Below, in pieces: positions 37,861 through 46,646 of a stretch of 64,000 bases of DNA. The notes under the pieces are model-generated. The model was not told the DNA's origin. It did not search any database and was given only the letters and a program-made list of their open reading frames with translations. The stretch is from the NCBI RefSeq assembly GCF_003254625.1, contig NZ_QJRJ01000076.1:186001-250000 (forward strand), in the 5' to 3' direction. Numbering within the stretch: the first letter of the stretch is position 1; the number at the start of each line of letters is the position of its first letter. A program made the position numbers and the translations under genes. This DNA comes from Flavobacterium ginsenosidimutans (GTDB lineage: Bacteria; Bacteroidota; Bacteroidia; Flavobacteriales; Flavobacteriaceae).

Positions 37861-39240
37861 ATGAAAACTACCTTTTTTAAATCTACTATAGCTCTTTTTC
37901 TTTTGTTCGGATGGACAATTGCATCTGCACAAATGATTAAGACCAAAACACCGTCACGCCCAAAAGGACAGCAAGATGTGCTTAGAATGGCTGCAGATCC
38001 AATTCCAACAGTACGTATTGCTTTCATCGGACTTGGAATGCGTGGTCCAGGCGCGGTTGAACGTATGACACATATTCCTGGTGTTGAAATTGTAGCGCTG
38101 TGTGATATGACTCAAGAAAATACTGCAAAATCAAATGAAATTTTGACTAAAGCTGGATTTCCAAAAGCACAAGAATTCTACGGTGATGAAAATGCATGGA
38201 GAAAAGTAACGGCGCTGCCAAACGTAGATTTAGTTTATGTGGCTACAGACTGGCTTCATCATGCTTCTATCGGAGTTCAAGCTATGAAAGATGGAAAACA
38301 CGTTGCAATTGAAGTTCCGGGAGCTTTAACTATGAAAGAAATCTGGGAACTGATTGATACTTCAGAAAAAACAAGAAAACATTGTATGCAACTGGAAAAT
38401 TGTGTTTACGATTTCTTCGAATTGACTACTTTAAATATGGCACAACAAGGCCTTTTTGGCGAAATTCTTCATGCTGAAGGTTCTTATATTCATGGCTTAC
38501 AACCGTTTTGGGGAGAATATTGGAATAACTGGAGAATGGATTATAACATCAAACACCGCGGTGATATTTATGCAACACACGGGATGGGGCCGGCTTGTCA
38601 GGCATTAAACATTCATCGTGGTGACAAAATGAATTTCTTGGTTTCTATGGATACAAAAGCCGTCGGAAATCCTGCTTACATTAAAGAAAAATCAGGACAG
38701 GAAATTAAAGATTTTAGAAACGGAGATCATACCATGACCATGATTCGCACAGAAAACGGAAAGACGATTCAAATACAGCATGATGTTACTTCTCCTCGCC
38801 CGTACAGCAGAATGTATCAATTGAGCGGTACAAAAGGATTTGCTAATAAATATCCGCTGGAAGGTTATGCGCTTGACGGAAAAGAATTAAGCGATGACGT
38901 AAAACCAAATCACGAAAAATTGAGCGCTCACTCTTTTGTTCCAGAAGAAGTGAAAAAAGCATTAATGGAAAAATACAAACACCCAATTGCCAAAGGAATT
39001 GAAGAACAAGCCAAAAAAGTGGGCGGTCACGGCGGAATGGATTTTATTATGGATTATCGTTTAATCCACTGTTTGCAAAAAGGACTTCCGCTTGATATGG
39101 ATGTTTACGATTTAGCCGAATGGTCATGCCTTGGTCCATTAACCGAAATTTCATTAGACCATAATTCTGCGCCTGTTGAAATACCGGACTTTACTCGTGG
39201 AGGCTGGAATAAATTGAAAAAATTAGAATTTTCAGAGTAA
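37861..39240 (+). CDS. GH109-like Gfo/Idh/MocA protein (alpha-N-acetylgalactosaminidase family)
   Basis: 459 residues. A Sec-type signal peptide (cleavage near ASAQ24, no twin arginine) precedes a Rossmann NAD-binding domain beginning IAFIGLGMRGPGAVERMTHI. Blocks HHASIGVQAMKDGKHVAIEV, LENCVYDFFELTTLNMAQQG, LFGEILHAEGSYIHGL and YATHGMGPACQALNIHRGD agree with GH109 enzymes, which hydrolyse alpha-GalNAc by an NAD+-dependent oxidation-elimination route. Characterised members remove GalNAc from Ser/Thr-linked glycans. Known GH109 proteins often use Tat export so that NAD+ can be loaded in the cytoplasm; here no RR motif is visible. It is the last gene of the plus-strand cluster. Confidence 0.85.
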   Translation: MKTTFFKSTIALFLLFGWTIASAQMIKTKTPSRPKGQQDVLRMAADPIPTVRIAFIGLGMRGPGAVERMTHIPGVEIVALCDMTQENTAKSNEILTKAGFPKAQEFYGDENAWRKVTALPNVDLVYVATDWLHHASIGVQAMKDGKHVAIEVPGALTMKEIWELIDTSEKTRKHCMQLENCVYDFFELTTLNMAQQGLFGEILHAEGSYIHGLQPFWGEYWNNWRMDYNIKHRGDIYATHGMGPACQALNIHRGDKMNFLVSMDTKAVGNPAYIKEKSGQEIKDFRNGDHTMTMIRTENGKTIQIQHDVTSPRPYSRMYQLSGTKGFANKYPLEGYALDGKELSDDVKPNHEKLSAHSFVPEEVKKALMEKYKHPIAKGIEEQAKKVGGHGGMDFIMDYRLIHCLQKGLPLDMDVYDLAEWSCLGPLTEISLDHNSAPVEIPDFTRGGWNKLKKLEFSE

Positions 39241-39599
39241 TTAATAAATATTATTGGTTAGTTAAAGAGGGACAAGAGGGCAAAGTAGATATTGCTCTCT
39301 TGTCTGTTTTAGACCGTTCATAAAATTTAGATTGTAAAAAAATATGTCGCTCCTCTGGAGCTTTACATTGTAAACTTCTATTCTTTGCTATACATATTTC
39401 GCTTCTCCGAAGCTTATAAAAAAGATCTCCTTTAAATGGGGGAACATTATACAAAAACATATAGCAAAGCCCCAGCGGGGCAAAATATTTATAGCATTTC
39501 AATCTCCATAATGAAAAAGCTCCAGAGGAACGACATATTATAATAAATATCTATTCTTTACTATAAATATTTCGCTTCTCCGAAGCTTACAAAAGAAAA
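39241..39599. repeat. Composite repeat region after the GH109-like gene
   Basis: No gene was seen. A ~44-base unit occurs twice in direct orientation (39377-39420 and 39551-39594); the core TATTTCGCTTCTCCGAAGCT is identical in both (39395 and 39568 starts). A GCTCCTCTGGAGC-type palindrome (about 39350-39362) has an inverted partner, GCTCCAGAGGAAC (about 39521-39533). A third element, GCCCCAGCGGGGC (39469-39481), lies between. Such elements are common in Bacteroidota gaps; they separate convergent genes here. Confidence 0.75.
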
Positions 39600-39623
39600 G
39601 AGCTGTCCTTTTGAGACAGCCCC
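39600..39623 (-). terminator. Terminator of the OsmC-like gene
   Basis: On the minus strand GGGCTGTC pairs with GGACAGC across a short loop (stem 39602-39607 with 39615-39620), followed by CTTTTCTTTTG. It lies 24 bases after the stop of the OsmC-like gene. Confidence 0.75.
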
Positions 39624-39647
39624 TTTATTAATTATTTAAACAAAAAA

Positions 39648-40049
39648 TTAATTCCAGTTGAAAGTAATTCTCTTTTCTATTTCACTGCTTAAACTTAAGA
39701 ATACTGGACAAGTCATTGCAGCACGTTCCAAAATAGTTCTGCTTTTTTCGTCAGCATTACTTTTCATTTGAAATACAATTTCGATTGCTCCAATTCTTCT
39801 TGGTTCTGCGTTCATAATTTTAGTTACTTCTGCTGTAGATCCAACAAAATCAACTTCTAAATCACGGGCTTTAATTCCCATAATTGTCATCATGCAGCTT
39901 GCTAAAGCATTTGCTACAGTATCTGTTGGAGAAAATGCTTCTCCTTTTCCGTTATTATCTAATGGTGCGTCAGAAATGATTTCGCTTCCTGATTGCACGT
40001 GGATTGAACTTGTTCTTAAATCTCCTAAATAGGTTACTTTTGATGTCAT
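39648..40049 (-). CDS. OsmC/Ohr-family protein
   Basis: 133 residues. The pattern ISDAPLDNNGKGEAFSPTDT, VANALASCMMTIMGIKARDL and AMTCPVFLSLSSEIEKRI is that of OsmC-type thiol peroxidases, with Cys-containing ASCMMT and MTCPV blocks carrying the two redox Cys (about residues 51 and 113). These enzymes reduce organic hydroperoxides. The subgroup annotated as OsmC-family or YhfA-like is a near alternative. The start codon overlaps the stop of the LysM-PBP1 gene by one base (TAATG), suggesting translational coupling. Confidence 0.88.
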   Translation of the reverse strand: MTSKVTYLGDLRTSSIHVQSGSEIISDAPLDNNGKGEAFSPTDTVANALASCMMTIMGIKARDLEVDFVGSTAEVTKIMNAEPRRIGAIEIVFQMKSNADEKSRTILERAAMTCPVFLSLSSEIEKRITFNWN

Positions 40050-42133
40050 TAATTTGCTACTTTTAAAGTTAAGTCACTATCATAATATAAGATGTAAACA
40101 CCTTTATTAGCGTGTCCGCCATCTTCTTTTCTATAATATTGAAATTTATTATCTACTTGCTGAGTCGTCATCAAATCAGCAGTTTCTTGAAATGTTTTTC
40201 CCTGTACCAAACGCATCATTGTATCAAACGTTACGTCAAATCCTCTTGTTGCATAAGTAGTTGGATTTGCTTTGTTTTTCAAACGGTATTGTTTTTCATA
40301 AATTAAAACCGCTTGTTCGTCACTTTCACGAGTTACAGAAGGATACATTAATTTCAATTTTACCAAATTATCAAAACTGATTTCATCTGTATCTAACGTA
40401 CTATTTGGCTCTAAAATTACCAATTGAACTTGACACGTTTTCTGAGAATCAAGCAACCCTTTAATCGTCGTTTTCACCATTGCTGTATTACCCGTTTCCA
40501 TAACAACATAATTCATACGATTTGGCAATAATAAGCTTTTTAAGTTCGCTGCATCCAAACCGCCAGTTTCAGTTAAAGTAGCAAATGCAACTCCCTTTTG
40601 GTTTTGTTTGATGTAATTGATAACCGATTCTTTTTTCTTATCAACTACCGCAATAATATTTCCGTTTTTAGAACGCATATAATCAAACATCGAATTTCTG
40701 ATTACATCATTTGAAGGTATCGTTTGGTATAAATTCTCAATCGGATTTGCGCTATCTTTTGATAAAGGTGAAATAACAGGAACATTATACATACGAAGTG
40801 TATTTGCTGTAGCCTCTGCATTACTTTGATAAAATGGCCCAATTACAGCATCTGCATCTTGAAGTTTCGAACTTAAACTAGAAACATTTGAAGTCGTTTT
40901 TGTTTCCTGCGAATCATAAATTGCAACATCAATTGGCAATTTCAATGTTCTCGCTGAATCAATCGCCATCATAGCTCCAGAATAAAAATCTAAAGTCATG
41001 TTTAAGAACTTATCGTTTTTAATTCTATTCGCCGTTCCAGAAGTATCACTTTGTACTTTTGCCATATTAAAAGGAAGCAATAAAACTACTTTTTTACGTT
41101 CGTTAGCTCCTTTTTTCTTGCTTAGTTCGACAATTTCTATATTTTCATTTTCCGTCGATTTTACTTTATCGATAATCTTAATTCCACCGCCACCAGTGTT
41201 TTCAACTGGTTTGTTCCATGTAGATTCAGCAGTTTTTTCAGCTGGCACTTGTGTTGCAACAATTGGAGCTGGAGCTACATATCCTGCAGGAACTTTCAAA
41301 ATCATTCCTTCTTTTAAACCTTCAGAAAGTGACGGATTTAAAGCCACTAATTCATCTTGTGATAAATGAAAAACTCGACCTAAACTATATAAAGTTTCTT
41401 TTGGTTTTACCTGATAATCCATATAAGAAACCGCTTTTTTAGAAGTTTCAACAGGCTTTTTACTTTCTACAGTTTTTGTTGGTTCTGTCTGAACACCTTC
41501 TTCTTTAGGCGCTATTCCCTTGATTATTAACCTATATCCAACAGGTAAATTAGAAACTATAGAAGGATTACGTCTTTCTATATCTTCAACAGTAGTATTA
41601 TACTTTTTAGCAATTGAATATTTTGTTTCTTTTGGCTGCACATCATGATAAACATATTTTTCCTGTGCCCTTTCTTTTATTGTTTTATTTGGTAAAACAG
41701 CTTTTGCAGCAGAACCTTTTGCAGGAATTACCAATTTTTGTCCAATCTGAACACCTTCTTTTTCTAAAAACGGATTTGCTGCTTTAAGCGCTTCATCCGA
41801 AATTCCGTATTTATGTTCAATACTCCAAAACGTTTCTTTTGGCTGTACTTCATGAATAATTTCTTTTCCTGAAGATACTGCAGTTTTAGTTTCAGAAACT
41901 TCTTTTTTTGCTTCTCCAGTTTTTGTTGGAATCAACAATACAGAGTTTGGCACCAATCCTGTTCTTGCATCTGGATTGAGCTGATAAATATCAAAAGGCG
42001 TTACCTTAAATTTTTGTGCAATCTGATTAATTGTCTCACCGCTTGATACTTTATACTTCACCACTTTTTCTTGCGAAAATGCGCTTGAAGTAATAAAAAA
42101 CACAAGAGACAATACTGTTAAATAATATTTCAT
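40049..42133 (-). CDS. LysM-repeat protein with periplasmic-binding (PBP1-like) domain
   Basis: 694 residues with a signal peptide (cleavage near AFSQ21). Four LysM peptidoglycan-binding domains are visible: YKVSSGETINQIAQKFKVTP (from about 26), HEVQPKETFWSIEHKYGISD (about 91), HDVQPKETKYSIAKKYNTTV (about 162) and YQVKPKETLYSLGRVFHLSQ (about 238). A linker leads to a type 1 periplasmic-binding-like domain (about 345-694: KVVLLLPFNMAKVQ, DAVIGPFYQSNAEATANTLR, VPVISPLSKDSANPI). Such proteins are typical of Bacteroidota and may link the cell wall to an outer-membrane or lipoprotein process; no transporter partner is present. Function unknown. It lies 94 bases after a related LysM gene. Confidence 0.85.
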   Translation of the reverse strand: MKYYLTVLSLVFFITSSAFSQEKVVKYKVSSGETINQIAQKFKVTPFDIYQLNPDARTGLVPNSVLLIPTKTGEAKKEVSETKTAVSSGKEIIHEVQPKETFWSIEHKYGISDEALKAANPFLEKEGVQIGQKLVIPAKGSAAKAVLPNKTIKERAQEKYVYHDVQPKETKYSIAKKYNTTVEDIERRNPSIVSNLPVGYRLIIKGIAPKEEGVQTEPTKTVESKKPVETSKKAVSYMDYQVKPKETLYSLGRVFHLSQDELVALNPSLSEGLKEGMILKVPAGYVAPAPIVATQVPAEKTAESTWNKPVENTGGGGIKIIDKVKSTENENIEIVELSKKKGANERKKVVLLLPFNMAKVQSDTSGTANRIKNDKFLNMTLDFYSGAMMAIDSARTLKLPIDVAIYDSQETKTTSNVSSLSSKLQDADAVIGPFYQSNAEATANTLRMYNVPVISPLSKDSANPIENLYQTIPSNDVIRNSMFDYMRSKNGNIIAVVDKKKESVINYIKQNQKGVAFATLTETGGLDAANLKSLLLPNRMNYVVMETGNTAMVKTTIKGLLDSQKTCQVQLVILEPNSTLDTDEISFDNLVKLKLMYPSVTRESDEQAVLIYEKQYRLKNKANPTTYATRGFDVTFDTMMRLVQGKTFQETADLMTTQQVDNKFQYYRKEDGGHANKGVYILYYDSDLTLKVAN

Positions 42134-42227
42134 AATAAGGCTTAAAACAATTTAATTTCTAATTCTAAAATAAGTTACAATTTTACCAAAAGCAAAATTC
42201 GCGCCGTTTGTTTTTTTGCTGTAAAAA

Positions 42228-44138
42228 TTACCTTAAATCGATTTCTACTTTAGCAATAATGATTTCTTTATATAACTCATCTTCTTCCTTTTTCTTGCAT
42301 TCGTAAAGCACTTCTTCCATGTTTTCGTATTTGTCGCTATAAACATAGTACGAAAGACTATTAATATTGAAAAAAAAACTGGCATTAAACGCACCAGAAT
42401 CAATGAGTTTCATAATAAGCTTATCTCGGTCAACTGCGTCTGTAAATATACCTAAAACTAAGTAATACCCGTTTGAAACTTCTCTAAGATTATCATAAAC
42501 TTCTACTTTTACCGTTTTGTCAGTTCGTAACGGATTGTCTTTCAATTCCTGTTTCATTTCCTCCAGCGAAATTGTTTTTGAATTTTCGCCAGCACCATTT
42601 TTTTTCTGCTTTTTAACCGCTTCGTCCTGATACTTTTTCAGTTTAACTAAAGCCAATTTATCATCAAATTTTCTAGCTTCCATACTATAAAAAGAAGCTT
42701 TGCTGATGTGTCTTTTTACTTCAATTTTTTTCTGAGTATCCAAAGAATCAATTTTCGCAATCAAAAGCTGATTCTGTTTATCGCCCAACTCCTGCTCTGC
42801 TTTATATTTTTTTATTTCTTCTAAAGACAAACGCTGCTGCAAAGAAGCTGTGTTGGTATTTTTTTCGCTTTCGCGGATTTTCCTCTTATACTCCTGATTT
42901 TCCTCAACTGCAATTTTTTCCACTTTATTCATCAAACCAGCATAAGCTTTTCTATTTTCTGCCAATTCTTTTTTCAGTTGAGACGATAATTCATTGGTTT
43001 TATTAATTCCTTCAGAAGATTGTTTTTCCAATCTTTTAGATTCTTCCACATTCAAAATATCCATTCGCTTTAATTCTTTCAAATCATCATTCATTGAATT
43101 GACAAGCGAATCTAATTTTGCCATTAAAATATCCTGTACATTTTTATTGGCTTCTAAAACCAGACGCAGTTTTTCAACCGAATTTTCTTTAGAGCCATTC
43201 ATATCATTCAGATTCACTTTCAGATCATTAATCTTTATAATTTTCTGATTCATTTCTTTCTGAACAACCAAGCGATCTTTCAAATCTTCAATTTCAACTG
43301 TTTTGGCTTTTGTTTTTTCGACAACGACTTGTTTTTCGGCCAAAGCCAACATCAATTCTTCGCTTTCGTTTGCTGGTTGAATTCCTTTGGTATTAATTGC
43401 TAATTTGTTTCCAACAATTAATCCATTTACAATTTCAGGGTTTTGAGATTCCAATTGGTCAATTGAAATTCCGTATTTCTTGGCAATTGAAAATTTAGTT
43501 TCTTTGGGTTGAACAACATGAAAAACTGTTTCCTGATTAATTACACGAACTCTTCCATCCAAAGTTTTTCTTTTATTCGGAATTGAAATCGTTTGACCAA
43601 TTTGCAAGCCATTAATCAAAATGTCTTTGTTCAAATTTTCTAAATCTTGAACTGAAACATTGTATTGTCTCGCGATACTGAATAAAGATTCTTTAGCCAC
43701 AACCTGATGTGTCATTTTTAAAGAAACAGCCGCTTCTGACTTAGATATATCTGAATTTTGAGGAATTATTAATTCTTGACCAATTTGAAGTCCGTTGGCC
43801 AGAATTTCTTGATTAGCATCCTGAATCGCTTCTGCCGAAACGTGATATTGTTTAGATAAACCAAACAATGTTTCTTTAGGGGCAACAATATGAGTTTGTT
43901 GCTTTGAATTTGAATTTTCTAGATGATGAATTGGAATCTTTAAAATCTGATTATCCTTGATTCCATTTTGAGATTCGGGATTGAGTTTGTAAATCTCTTC
44001 TACAGAAACCTTATACTTTTGTGCTATAAAATAAGCAGTTTCTCCTTTTTGAATTTTGTGTTCAATAATTGAATCTTGCGCAATTATTCTGTTAAAAGAC
44101 AAAATAAACACAAGAGAAATTGTTAAAAGTTCTCTCAT
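42228..44138 (-). CDS. LysM-repeat protein with coiled coil and SPOR-like C-terminus
   Basis: 636 residues, signal peptide to about IIAQ21. Four LysM domains: HKIQKGETAYFIAQKYKVSV (about 27), HIVAPKETLFGLSKQYHVSA (about 83), HQVVAKESLFSIARQYNVSV (about 144) and HVVQPKETKFSIAKKYGISI (about 206). A long charged helical region (about 255-525, e.g. DLKDRLVVQKEMNQKIIKIN) is probably coiled coil, and the last ~90 residues (NGYYLVLGIFTDAVDRDKLI) look like a SPOR-type peptidoglycan-binding domain. A cell-wall-bound scaffold is likely. The terminator of guaA separates it from guaA; the LysM-PBP1 gene follows. Confidence 0.82.
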   Translation of the reverse strand: MRELLTISLVFILSFNRIIAQDSIIEHKIQKGETAYFIAQKYKVSVEEIYKLNPESQNGIKDNQILKIPIHHLENSNSKQQTHIVAPKETLFGLSKQYHVSAEAIQDANQEILANGLQIGQELIIPQNSDISKSEAAVSLKMTHQVVAKESLFSIARQYNVSVQDLENLNKDILINGLQIGQTISIPNKRKTLDGRVRVINQETVFHVVQPKETKFSIAKKYGISIDQLESQNPEIVNGLIVGNKLAINTKGIQPANESEELMLALAEKQVVVEKTKAKTVEIEDLKDRLVVQKEMNQKIIKINDLKVNLNDMNGSKENSVEKLRLVLEANKNVQDILMAKLDSLVNSMNDDLKELKRMDILNVEESKRLEKQSSEGINKTNELSSQLKKELAENRKAYAGLMNKVEKIAVEENQEYKRKIRESEKNTNTASLQQRLSLEEIKKYKAEQELGDKQNQLLIAKIDSLDTQKKIEVKRHISKASFYSMEARKFDDKLALVKLKKYQDEAVKKQKKNGAGENSKTISLEEMKQELKDNPLRTDKTVKVEVYDNLREVSNGYYLVLGIFTDAVDRDKLIMKLIDSGAFNASFFFNINSLSYYVYSDKYENMEEVLYECKKKEEDELYKEIIIAKVEIDLR

Positions 44139-44154
44139 AAATAGTAGGTTATAA

Positions 44155-44190
44155 AAAATTAAGGCCTTACAAATGTAAGACCTTAATTTT
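44155..44190 (-). terminator. Terminator of guaA
   Basis: A 16-bp stem with one G-T-type mismatch (44155-44170 with 44175-44190, AAGGCCTTAC against GTAAGACCTT) and a 4-base loop lies 12 bases after the guaA stop; T-rich on the minus-strand side. Confidence 0.8.
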
Positions 44191-44201
44191 AAATTATGCT
44201 A

Positions 44202-45731
44202 CTATTCCCACTCAATTGTTGCAGGTGGTTTTGAACTAATATCGTAAACAACACGATTCACGCCTTTTACCTTGTTGATAATATCATTAGATACTTTCAT
44301 CAAGAAATCGTAAGGTAAGTGAACCCAGTCAGCAGTCATACCATCTGTTGATTCTACAGCTCTAAGCGCTACTACTTTTTCGTAAGTACGCTCATCACCC
44401 ATAACACCAACACTGTTTACAGGAAGCAAAATTGCTCCAGCCTGCCAAACTTTATCGTATAATCCCCAAGATTTTAATCCTTCGATAAATACAGAATCAA
44501 CATCTTGCAAAATCTGTACTTTCTCTGGAGTAATATCTCCTAAAATTCTAATTGATAATCCAGGTCCTGGGAAAGGATGTCTTCCTAATAATTCTGGATC
44601 TATTCCTAATGTAGCACCAACTCTACGAACTTCGTCTTTAAACAACATTCTAAGAGGTTCTACAATTTTTAATTTCATATAATCTGGCAATCCACCAACG
44701 TTGTGGTGCGATTTAATTGTTGCTGATGGTCCTTTTACCGAAACAGACTCGATTACGTCTGGGTAAATTGTTCCTTGCGCTAACCATTTTACGTCTTCCA
44801 ATAAGTGTGATTCATCATCAAAAACTTCGATAAATACACGACCGATTGTTTTACGTTTTGTTTCAGGATCACTAATTCCTGCTAATTCGCCAAGGAAACG
44901 ATCTCCAGCATCTACACCTTTTACGTTTAATCCCATTCCTTTGTATTGATCTAATACATTTTGGAATTCGTTTTTACGCAAAAGTCCGTTGTTAACGAAG
45001 ATACAGTATAAATTTTGTCCGATTGCTTTGTTTAATAAAACTGCTGCTACAGTAGAATCTACTCCTCCAGATAAACCAAGAACCACTTTGTCGTTTCCTA
45101 ATTTTTCTTTTAATTCTGCTACCATTTCGTCAACGAAAGCATTTGGTGTAAAGTTTTGAGGAACTTCAGCAATTTTTACTAAGAAGTTTTCCAACATCTG
45201 TTTTCCATCTGTTGAATGGTAAACTTCTGGATGGTATTGAATTGCATAAGTAGTTTCGCCTTCGATTTTATAAGCTGCGTATTCTACGTCATGCGTACTT
45301 GCTAATTTTACAGCATTTGTTGGAAGCGCTTTGATACTATCGCTATGGCTCATCCAAACTTGGCTGTTTTCTGAAACTCCTTCAAAGAAAGTTTCACCTT
45401 CTTTAATATAAGACAAGTTAGCTCTTCCGTATTCTCTTGTATTTGAAGCTGCCACTTCTCCACCGCTGAAATGAGCTAAATACTGCGCTCCGTAACAAAC
45501 GGCAAGTAAAGGCATTTTACCTCTAATTTCTGATAAATCAGGATGTGGTGCATCTTCTCCTCTAACAGAGAAAGGGCTTCCTCCTAAAATTACGGCTTTA
45601 TAACTTGATAAATCACTTGGAATGTGATTGTAAGGGAAAATTTCGCAGAATATATTTAATTCGCGAACTCTACGCGCAATAAGCTGAGTATATTGCGATC
45701 CGAAATCTAAAATAAGTACGTTGTGTTGCAT
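44202..45731 (-). CDS. guaA: GMP synthase (glutamine-hydrolysing)
   Basis: 509 residues from ATG at 45731; an upstream TTG at 45737 would add Met-Arg but overlaps the -7 element, so the ATG is better. GuaA aminates XMP to GMP. The glutaminase domain (about 1-190) has [37 protein letters not shown] with the nucleophilic Cys, and [12 protein letters not shown]. The ATP-pyrophosphatase domain starts near 205 with [19 protein letters not shown], and the dimerisation end has the usual [11 protein letters not shown]. All parts are normal. It has its own strong terminator and an apparently leaderless promoter. Confidence 0.98.
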   Translation of the reverse strand: MQHNVLILDFGSQYTQLIARRVRELNIFCEIFPYNHIPSDLSSYKAVILGGSPFSVRGEDAPHPDLSEIRGKMPLLAVCYGAQYLAHFSGGEVAASNTREYGRANLSYIKEGETFFEGVSENSQVWMSHSDSIKALPTNAVKLASTHDVEYAAYKIEGETTYAIQYHPEVYHSTDGKQMLENFLVKIAEVPQNFTPNAFVDEMVAELKEKLGNDKVVLGLSGGVDSTVAAVLLNKAIGQNLYCIFVNNGLLRKNEFQNVLDQYKGMGLNVKGVDAGDRFLGELAGISDPETKRKTIGRVFIEVFDDESHLLEDVKWLAQGTIYPDVIESVSVKGPSATIKSHHNVGGLPDYMKLKIVEPLRMLFKDEVRRVGATLGIDPELLGRHPFPGPGLSIRILGDITPEKVQILQDVDSVFIEGLKSWGLYDKVWQAGAILLPVNSVGVMGDERTYEKVVALRAVESTDGMTADWVHLPYDFLMKVSNDIINKVKGVNRVVYDISSKPPATIEWE

Positions 45732-45733
45732 GC

Positions 45734-45742
45734 GCAAAAATA
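45734..45742 (-). promoter_or_regulatory. Promoter -7 element of guaA
   Basis: The minus strand reads TATTTTTGC, an exact TAnnTTTGC match, ending two bases before the ATG at 45731. If used, the transcript would be leaderless or nearly so. A perfect A-run/T-run palindrome with CAGTG ends lies 31 bases upstream (45773-45802). Confidence 0.5.
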
Positions 45743-45772
45743 CTTTTTATATTCGAAATTGAAAAATCAGAG

Positions 45773-45901
45773 CAGTGAAAAAAAATATTTTTTTTTTCAC
45801 TGTAGATTCTAAGATACTAAGTTACTAAGGTTCTGAGCTTTTTTCTAGCTCAAAAACAAAAAACTTAGCAACTTAAAATCTTAGCAACTCAGTATCTTTG
45901 C
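45773..45901. repeat. A/T palindrome and CTTAG-type repeats between guaA and the lipoprotein gene
   Basis: A CAGTG-A-run / T-run-CACTG palindrome occupies 45773-45802. From about 45804 the left arm (AGATTCTAAGATACTAAGTT, ACTAAGGTTCTGAGC) faces a right arm (about 45859-45898, CTTAGCAACTTAAAATCTTA, GCAACTCAGTATC) around a spacer of A/T runs. The right arm ends in the -7 element of the next gene. Confidence 0.75.
45893..45901 (+). promoter_or_regulatory. Promoter -7 element inside a CTTAG-type repeat
   Basis: TATCTTTGC, an exact TAnnTTTGC match, forms the end of the repeat arm and lies 55 bases before the lipoprotein ATG at 45957. Confidence 0.55.
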
Positions 45902-45956
45902 AAATCCAAAAACCCAATTATTTCGTATCTAACGAAAAACCCAATTTAATTTAACC

Positions 45957-46484
45957 ATGAAATCAAAACTTATTGCACTGACAGCTTTCTTGTCATTTTT
46001 TTTTTCTTCTTGTAATGCTGTCGATGATTTATTGACTTTTACTATTTCGAATAACACTTCGATAAAAATTCAAAGCACTTCTCCAATCAACTTGCCATTA
46101 GAAATTATTACACCAGAAGTTACAACCAATTCTTCTGCTGAATTTGAAAACAATAAAACTAAAGCCAATCTGGTAAAAGATGTTAAAATCAGATCACTAA
46201 AATTATCAATTACCGATCCGTCTGATAAAACTTTTACATTTTTAAAATCAATTCATCTGTATATCTCAACAGCAAATTCAGATGAAATAGAATTAGCTTA
46301 CGTAGATAATATTAACGTATCTAGCAATTCAATTGATTTGATTTGTACGGATAAAAAGCTGGATGAATATATTAAAGCAGATAGCTACAAAATAAGAACT
46401 CAAGTAACTTTAAAAGAAACTTTAACTAAAGACGTAACTGTAAAAGCAGAAATGAAGTTTAAGGTTACCGCGGATCCTTTCTAA
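45957..46484 (+). CDS. Putative lipoprotein of unknown function
   Basis: 175 residues. The signal peptide MKSKLIALTAFLSFFFSSC ends in a lipobox (Cys19) followed by NAVDDLL. The rest is a single predicted beta-rich domain (TFTISNNTSIKIQSTSPINL, DVKIRSLKLSITDPSDKTFT) with no recognised motif. Similar short lipoproteins are common in Flavobacteriia, without function. The gene is flanked on both sides by palindromic CTTAG-type repeats and stands alone between guaA and another exported unknown protein. Confidence 0.7.
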   Translation: MKSKLIALTAFLSFFFSSCNAVDDLLTFTISNNTSIKIQSTSPINLPLEIITPEVTTNSSAEFENNKTKANLVKDVKIRSLKLSITDPSDKTFTFLKSIHLYISTANSDEIELAYVDNINVSSNSIDLICTDKKLDEYIKADSYKIRTQVTLKETLTKDVTVKAEMKFKVTADPF

Positions 46485-46646
46485 GATGCTAAGTTGCTGA
46501 GATGCTAAGGTTCTAAGTTGCTGAGATTCTAATCAGATCGTATAAAAAAAGGAGATTCTAAAATTAGAATCTCCTTTTTTGTTTATTTAAGCTTCTAAAA
46601 AAACTTATAGTCTTAGAACCTTAGTATCTTAGCATCTCAAAAAAAA
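46485..46646. repeat. Long CTTAG-type palindrome with terminator core
   Basis: The left arm (about 46483-46533, AAGATGCTAAGTTGCTGAGA...) mirrors the right arm (about 46598-46640, CTTATAGTCTTAGAACCTTA...). In the centre lies a terminator hairpin at 46544-46581. The element fills the gap between the convergent lipoprotein and hypothetical genes. Its arms have the same word set as the repeat at 45804-45901. Confidence 0.8.
46544..46581. terminator. Bidirectional terminator
   Basis: An 18-bp perfect stem (46544-46561 with 46564-46581; GGAGATTCTAA core) with A-run and T-run ends can stop transcription in both directions. Confidence 0.9.

Noticed and set aside
40049..42133. Substrate-binding component of an ABC importer
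   Set aside because: The PBP1-like domain is fused to four LysM domains and no permease or ATPase gene is near.
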